Origin: Kiloniellales bacterium
Lineage (GTDB): Bacteria; Pseudomonadota; Alphaproteobacteria; Kiloniellales; JAKSBE01
Direction: 5' to 3'
NCBI GenBank assembly: GCA_030067055.1
Contig: JASJAL010000033.1
Location: 1-17,356 of the forward strand
DNA length: 17,356 nt
Within the stretch, counting starts at the first letter, position 1; each line of letters begins with the position of its first letter. The notes under the pieces were generated by a model, which worked only from the letters and a program-made list of their open reading frames with translations, was not told the origin of the DNA and did no database searches. Made by a program: the position numbers and the translations under genes. Below are positions 13,998 to 17,356 of this stretch, in pieces.

Positions 13998-15377
13998 TTA
14001 CTCGGCCGCCTGCTTTTCCGGCTCGGGGACCGGCTCACGCATGGTGACGAACTCCTCTGCGGCGGTCGGGTGGATGCCGACCGTAGCGTCGAAGTCTTCC
14101 TTGGTAGCGCCCATCTTCACGGCGATGGCGATGCCCTGGATGATCTCGGCCGAGTCGTTGCCCACCATGTGGGCGCCCAGCACCTTGCGGCTCCCGGCAT
14201 CGACGATCAGCTTCATCATGCTCTGCTCGTCGCGGCCGGAGAGCGTGTGCTTCAGGGCCCGGAAGCTCGAACGGAAAATCTCGACCTTGTGGCCCGCGGC
14301 GCGCGCCTCCTCCTCGGTCAGGCCGACCGTCGCGACCGGCGGCTGGCTGAAGACGGCCGAGGCGATGTTCTTGTGGTCCATGGCCCGGGGTCGGCCCTTG
14401 TAGACGGTGTCGACGAAGGCCATGGCCTCGGCAAGCGCAACCGGAGTCAGGTTGACCCGGTCGGTGACGTCGCCGACTGCATAGATGTTCTCCACGCTCG
14501 TCCTGGAGTGGGCGTCGACAACGACCGCGCCCTTCTCGTCGAGCTCGACACCTGCCTCTTCCAGGCCCAGGCCCGCGGTGTTCGGGCGCCGGCCAATCGC
14601 CAGCATCAGGCAATCGACCTCCAGGGTCGAACCGTCGGTCAGGGCGACGTCGAGCGCGCCGTCGGCGCGCTTGGACACGCGGTCGATAACGGTGTTGTAC
14701 TTGAAGGCAACGCCTTTCTTGGCCATCTCGGCATCGACCGTCGCACGGACGTCCTCGTCGAAGCCGCGCAGGACCCGGGGGCCGCGGTAGACCTGGGTCA
14801 CCTCCGAGCCCAGGCCGTTGAAGATGCCGGCGAACTCGACCGCGATATAGCCGCCGCCGGCGACCGCGACCCGACGCGGCAACTCGGCCAGATGGAAGGC
14901 CTCGTTGGAAGTGATGGCGTGCTCGATGCCCGGATGATCCGGGATGAAGGGGTGGCCCCCGGTCGCGACCAGAACGGTCTCGGCGGTAAAGCGCTTGCCG
15001 TTGACCTCGACCGTGTGGGAATCGGCCAGGACCGCCCGGCCGTCGTGCATCTCGACCCCGACCCCGTCCAGGAGCTTGCGATAGACACCCTCCAGACGGA
15101 CGATCTCCTGGTCCTTGTTGGCGATCAGACGGACCCAGTCGAAGCTGGCCGGCGGCACCTGCCAGCCGAAGCCGGCAGCGTCCTCGAAGTCCTCGTGGAA
15201 ATGCGAGGCGTAGACCAGGAGCTTCTTGGGGATGCAGCCACGGATGACGCAGGTGCCGCCGTAGCGGAACTCCTCGGCGATGCCGACCCGGGCGCCGGTG
15301 GCCGCGGCCATGCGCGCGCCACGCACGCCGCCGGATCCGGCGCCGATGACGAAGAGGTCGTAGTCGTACTTGGCCAT
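13998..15377 (-). CDS. gor: Glutathione-disulfide reductase
   Basis: 459-aa flavoprotein disulfide reductase. FAD-binding GAGSGG (12-17), redox-active pair in GTCVIRGCIPKK (Cys43, Cys48), NADPH-binding GGGYIA with downstream YRGPRVLRGFD arginines (a preference for NADPH), and C-terminal catalytic HPTAAEE (His436, Glu441). Together these identify glutathione reductase rather than dihydrolipoamide dehydrogenase or mercuric reductase. Cytoplasmic; it reduces GSSG to GSH with NADPH. A binding site GAGG precedes ATG 15377. It lies 78 bp after the CurA-type reductase gene, so the two may share a transcript, and 172 bp before the sugar operon. Length and order are normal. Confidence 0.95.
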   Translation of the reverse strand: MAKYDYDLFVIGAGSGGVRGARMAAATGARVGIAEEFRYGGTCVIRGCIPKKLLVYASHFHEDFEDAAGFGWQVPPASFDWVRLIANKDQEIVRLEGVYRKLLDGVGVEMHDGRAVLADSHTVEVNGKRFTAETVLVATGGHPFIPDHPGIEHAITSNEAFHLAELPRRVAVAGGGYIAVEFAGIFNGLGSEVTQVYRGPRVLRGFDEDVRATVDAEMAKKGVAFKYNTVIDRVSKRADGALDVALTDGSTLEVDCLMLAIGRRPNTAGLGLEEAGVELDEKGAVVVDAHSRTSVENIYAVGDVTDRVNLTPVALAEAMAFVDTVYKGRPRAMDHKNIASAVFSQPPVATVGLTEEEARAAGHKVEIFRSSFRALKHTLSGRDEQSMMKLIVDAGSRKVLGAHMVGNDSAEIIQGIAIAVKMGATKEDFDATVGIHPTAAEEFVTMREPVPEPEKQAAE

Positions 15378-15455
15378 GGCCTGTCCCTCGTTACCTCGAC
15401 TTACGCTATCTGGGCATGGAGAGTGGCCTTTTGTAGCGCGCCCGGCACGGTGGGG

Positions 15456-16490
15456 CTACACGGCTTCGTGACCGACCCGAACGATCATCTTGCCGCGGTT
15501 GCGGCCGGCGAGCAGGCGCAGCAGAGCTTGGGGTGCATTCTCGAGACCCTCGACGACGTCCTCCTTGTAGGACAGAGCGCCGTCGCGGACCCAGGCGACC
15601 AGCTCGGCCGGCAGGCGATCGAGCCGGGCCAGGTGGTCGAGCACCAGGAAGCCTTCCATGCGCGCCCGCCGGATCAGCAGCTGGCGATTGGGGCGCGGAC
15701 CCGGCGCGGCGGGCTCGCCCGGCCCGCTGTCGGGAATGCCCATCGTGCCGCAGACGATGATCCGGGCACCGACGTTGATCCGCTCCAGCACCGCGTCGGA
15801 GATCGGACCGCCGACGTTGTCGAAGTAGACGTCGATGCCCTCCGGGCAGGCCCGGGCGATCGCGGCTTCCAGGTCGGGCTCGGTCTTGTAATTGATCGCC
15901 GCGTCGTAGCCGAAGTGTTCACGGCAGAGCGCCGTCTTCTCGTCGGACCCGGTCAGGCCGACGGCGCGGCAGCCCTTCAGCTTCGCGACCTGGCCGACCA
16001 TGGAGCCGACGGCTCCGGCCGCGGTCGAGACCATGACCGTCTCGCCCGGCGCGGGCTCGCCGACTTCGGTGAGACCGAGGTAGGCGGTCAATCCGGTATG
16101 GCCCAGGACGTGGAGCGCGGTCGAGATCGGCGCCTCGACGGGATCGAGCTTGCGATGGATGTCGCTGCCGTCGGAGAGCGCCCATTCGCACCAGCCCTGA
16201 CGGCCCAGGACGAAATCGCCGACGGCGTAGTCGGGATGCTCGCCGGCGACGACCTCGCCCACGGTGAAGCCGATCATGACCGAGTCCAGAGGCAGCGCCT
16301 CGCGGTAGTTGGGCGCCTCGGAGATCCAGCCCCGCATGGCCGGATCGAGCGAGAGATAGATGACCCGGATCAGCACTTCGCCCGGCCCCGGCTCTGGCCG
16401 CGGCGCCTCGTCGAGGCGAAAGCAGTCCTCGCGCACGCCCCCATCCGGCCGTGCGACCAGCAGAACCCGATGATTGGAACCTTCGGACAA
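15456..16490 (-). CDS. NADP-dependent MDR oxidoreductase, CurA/PTGR type
   Basis: 344-aa member of the zinc-free medium-chain dehydrogenase/reductase group (CurA, 2-alkenal or prostaglandin reductase-like). The pattern LSLDPAMRGWI near residues 50-60 and the Rossmann glycine motif AAGAVGS near 155-165, then FDNVGG, fit this family. No zinc-binding Cys/His set is visible. There is no ATG near the family start: the frame has a TGA just upstream, and the start must be TTG at 16502 or at 16490. I prefer 16490 because GAGG sits 6 bases before it; the other gives 348 aa. The enzyme reduces alpha,beta-unsaturated carbonyls with NADPH in relatives, which fits a detoxification setting next to gor. Confidence 0.85.
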   Translation of the reverse strand: MSEGSNHRVLLVARPDGGVREDCFRLDEAPRPEPGPGEVLIRVIYLSLDPAMRGWISEAPNYREALPLDSVMIGFTVGEVVAGEHPDYAVGDFVLGRQGWCEWALSDGSDIHRKLDPVEAPISTALHVLGHTGLTAYLGLTEVGEPAPGETVMVSTAAGAVGSMVGQVAKLKGCRAVGLTGSDEKTALCREHFGYDAAINYKTEPDLEAAIARACPEGIDVYFDNVGGPISDAVLERINVGARIIVCGTMGIPDSGPGEPAAPGPRPNRQLLIRRARMEGFLVLDHLARLDRLPAELVAWVRDGALSYKEDVVEGLENAPQALLRLLAGRNRGKMIVRVGHEAV

Positions 16491-16592
16491 GGGTGTCCTC
16501 AACCTCCCGGCGATCCCGAAGGATATTCACGTCGCTCTAGGAGGAGTCCAGCCGAAAGCGCCACTCGATCTCGACCGGCCTTCGCGTTCGTC

Positions 16593-16640
16593 AAAAAGTT
16601 ACGCCGGGCCTCCTGCCCCTTGAGAAGCAGGAACCCGGCG
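16593..16640 (-). terminator. Rho-independent terminator after the superoxide reductase-like gene
   Basis: Reading the minus strand, CGCCGGG (16640-16634) pairs with CCCGGCG (16608-16602), and inside it CCTGC (16631-16627) pairs with GCAGG (16616-16612). The stem is followed, after a TAAC spacer, by a T5 run (plus-strand AAAAA at 16593-16597). It begins 30 bp downstream of the stop at 16671, so it fits as the terminator of that gene and separates it from the CurA-type gene. Confidence 0.75.
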
Positions 16641-16670
16641 CTTTGCTTGTGTCGACGGTCCGAGCGGGCG

Positions 16671-17096
16671 TCAAATGTCCAGTGCGTTCAGCCAAGCGTC
16701 GTGCTTGTTGCAGAAACTGAGCGCGTAGACGCGTTCGCCGTGACCCGAAATGTCATGACGCGAAATCGGCGCGTCGGTGGCCGGATCGAACATCTTCTCG
16801 GCGATCAGCTTGAAGTCCTGATCGAAGACCTGATGCTTGACGATGTAGTGCTCGAAACCATTCATCTCGTGCCCGGTGGCGACTTCGATGATGTTCCCCT
16901 CGCGCTCGAAACGCGGCAGGTGTCCATCCACCTTCTTGCTCCAGCGGCCTGGGGCATCCTCGGTGTAGTAGAGCGCACCGGCCATCGGCGCGCGGAGAGG
17001 ATTGAAAGTGGTGGAACCGGCCAAGACACTGCGCGGGGCGACGATGCCGACGGCGGCGCCAGCAACGGTAAAGCGCAGAAGGCTGCGACGATCCAT
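16671..17096 (-). CDS. Tat-exported superoxide reductase (neelaredoxin/desulfoferrodoxin)-like protein
   Basis: 141-aa protein. Twin arginines at residues 3-4 (DRRSLLRF), a hydrophobic stretch and an alanine-type cleavage site (SVLA, about 26) suggest a Tat signal, so it is probably periplasmic. The mature part has the superoxide reductase Fe(His)4Cys site: His59 (DGHLP), His76 (TGHEM), His83 (FEHYI), Cys129 and His132 (FCNKHDAW). Spacing (17, 7, 46, 3) is close to that of characterised desulfoferrodoxins. The Glu-Lys pair before the first His in well-studied enzymes is Asp57-Gly58 here, so rate or role may differ. Start ATG 17096 follows AGGAGC. The 162-bp upstream gap is AT-rich near 17115-17160, probably its promoter, but I cannot place -35 and -10 boxes. 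A terminator follows. Confidence 0.85.
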   Translation of the reverse strand: MDRRSLLRFTVAGAAVGIVAPRSVLAGSTTFNPLRAPMAGALYYTEDAPGRWSKKVDGHLPRFEREGNIIEVATGHEMNGFEHYIVKHQVFDQDFKLIAEKMFDPATDAPISRHDISGHGERVYALSFCNKHDAWLNALDI

Positions 17097-17258
17097 GTTC
17101 TGCTCCTGAGGGCTAATTCTTTGACCTAGCGAATAGCCATAAAATAACCGGCAAATATTAACGAGCCGTGGACCACGCAGCCCTCAGAATTCAACTGCGA
17201 GTTTCGAAGACCTTCGCGTCACAACTGATGCTAAGTTGCGGCGTGATAGCGTGGTTAA

Positions 17259-17356
17259 TCAAATATTGATCACGATCTTGCCGAAGTGGCCGCCGCCCTG
17301 CATGTGACGATAGGCGGCGCGGGCGTCGTCGAAGCCGAAGCTGCGGTCGATGACCG
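17259..17356 (-). CDS. Alcohol/quinone dehydrogenase (MDR family), C-terminal end only
   Basis: Translated directly: 31 codons to TGA at 17259, continuing off the right edge. The visible end, VIDRSFGFDDARAAYRHMQ then GGGHFGKIVINI, is typical of the C-terminus of medium-chain alcohol or quinone dehydrogenases, where 'AAYRHMQGG' and 'GKIVI' close the fold. Whether the rest binds zinc cannot be seen. A 162-bp gap separates it from the superoxide reductase-like gene downstream. Confidence 0.8.
   Translation of the reverse strand, partial: VIDRSFGFDDARAAYRHMQGGGHFGKIVINI

Noticed and set aside
13923..17129. A 1068-codon open frame on the plus strand, antisense to gor, the CurA-type gene and the superoxide reductase-like gene
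   Set aside because: All three minus-strand genes share the same codon register with this frame, so a stop would need a TTA, CTA or TCA sense codon, which are rare in GC-rich genes. The translation is low-complexity Gly/Arg/Asp/Val-rich with no family features.
17106..17187. CTGAGGGC / GCCCTCAG inverted copies upstream of the superoxide reductase-like gene
   Set aside because: Eight-base arms 66 bp apart are plausible by chance, and the first overlaps the ribosome binding site.
17258..17270. ATCAA-3-TTGAT inverted repeat at the end of the dehydrogenase, considered as an FNR-type site
   Set aside because: The half-sites point the wrong way and spacing is 3, not 4, and it overlaps the stop codon.

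Overview
The window is GC-rich, gene-dense DNA. Codon bias, the glutathione reductase type, and the mix of sugar ABC import, MocA-type dehydrogenase and MoxR/vWA genes suggest an alphaproteobacterium, probably Rhodospirillales-like or Rhizobiales-like. That placement is inference from general features; there is no rRNA or other marker here. Every gene except a two-gene plus-strand unit (3885-5460) lies on the minus strand. I see no insertion sequence, tRNA, rRNA, CRISPR array or prophage.

Right to left (direction of minus-strand transcription): 17259-17356 is the C-terminal end of a medium-chain dehydrogenase. Next is a small superoxide reductase-like protein with a Tat-type signal (16671-17096), followed by an intrinsic terminator. 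Then come a CurA-type NADP-dependent reductase (15456-16490) and glutathione reductase gor (13998-15377). This end looks like a redox or detoxification neighbourhood.

The centre (13825 down to 5480) is an eight-gene carbohydrate uptake and catabolism operon: sugar isomerase/epimerase-like TIM barrel, Gfo/Idh/MocA dehydrogenase, ABC ATPase 1, Tat/Sec-exported solute-binding protein, two permeases, ABC ATPase 2, and a 103-aa three-helix membrane protein. The two ATPases are not duplicates. ATPase 1 has lost the switch histidine (Pro) but keeps a normal LSGGE signature. ATPase 2 keeps the histidine but has an altered LSEGE signature. If they pair, the dimer would have one complete and one degenerate ATP site. 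A strong stem-loop separates the binding-protein gene from the permease genes, a classic place for differential mRNA stability. Substrate identity cannot be read from the sequence; a sugar, polyol or glycoside that is oxidised and then isomerised is the reasonable guess.

Convergent with this operon is the unit 3885-5460: a GntR/FCD regulator followed after 22 bp by a CmcJ/NvfI (AsaB)-like putative non-haem iron oxygenase. Divergent from it, and running off the left edge, is a tightly coupled MoxR - DUF58 - DUF4381-like - vWA - vWA-like cluster. The genes overlap by 4 to 11 bp; this is a putative metal-insertion, chaperone or envelope-stress module. The last vWA-like protein has glycines in place of the MIDAS serines.
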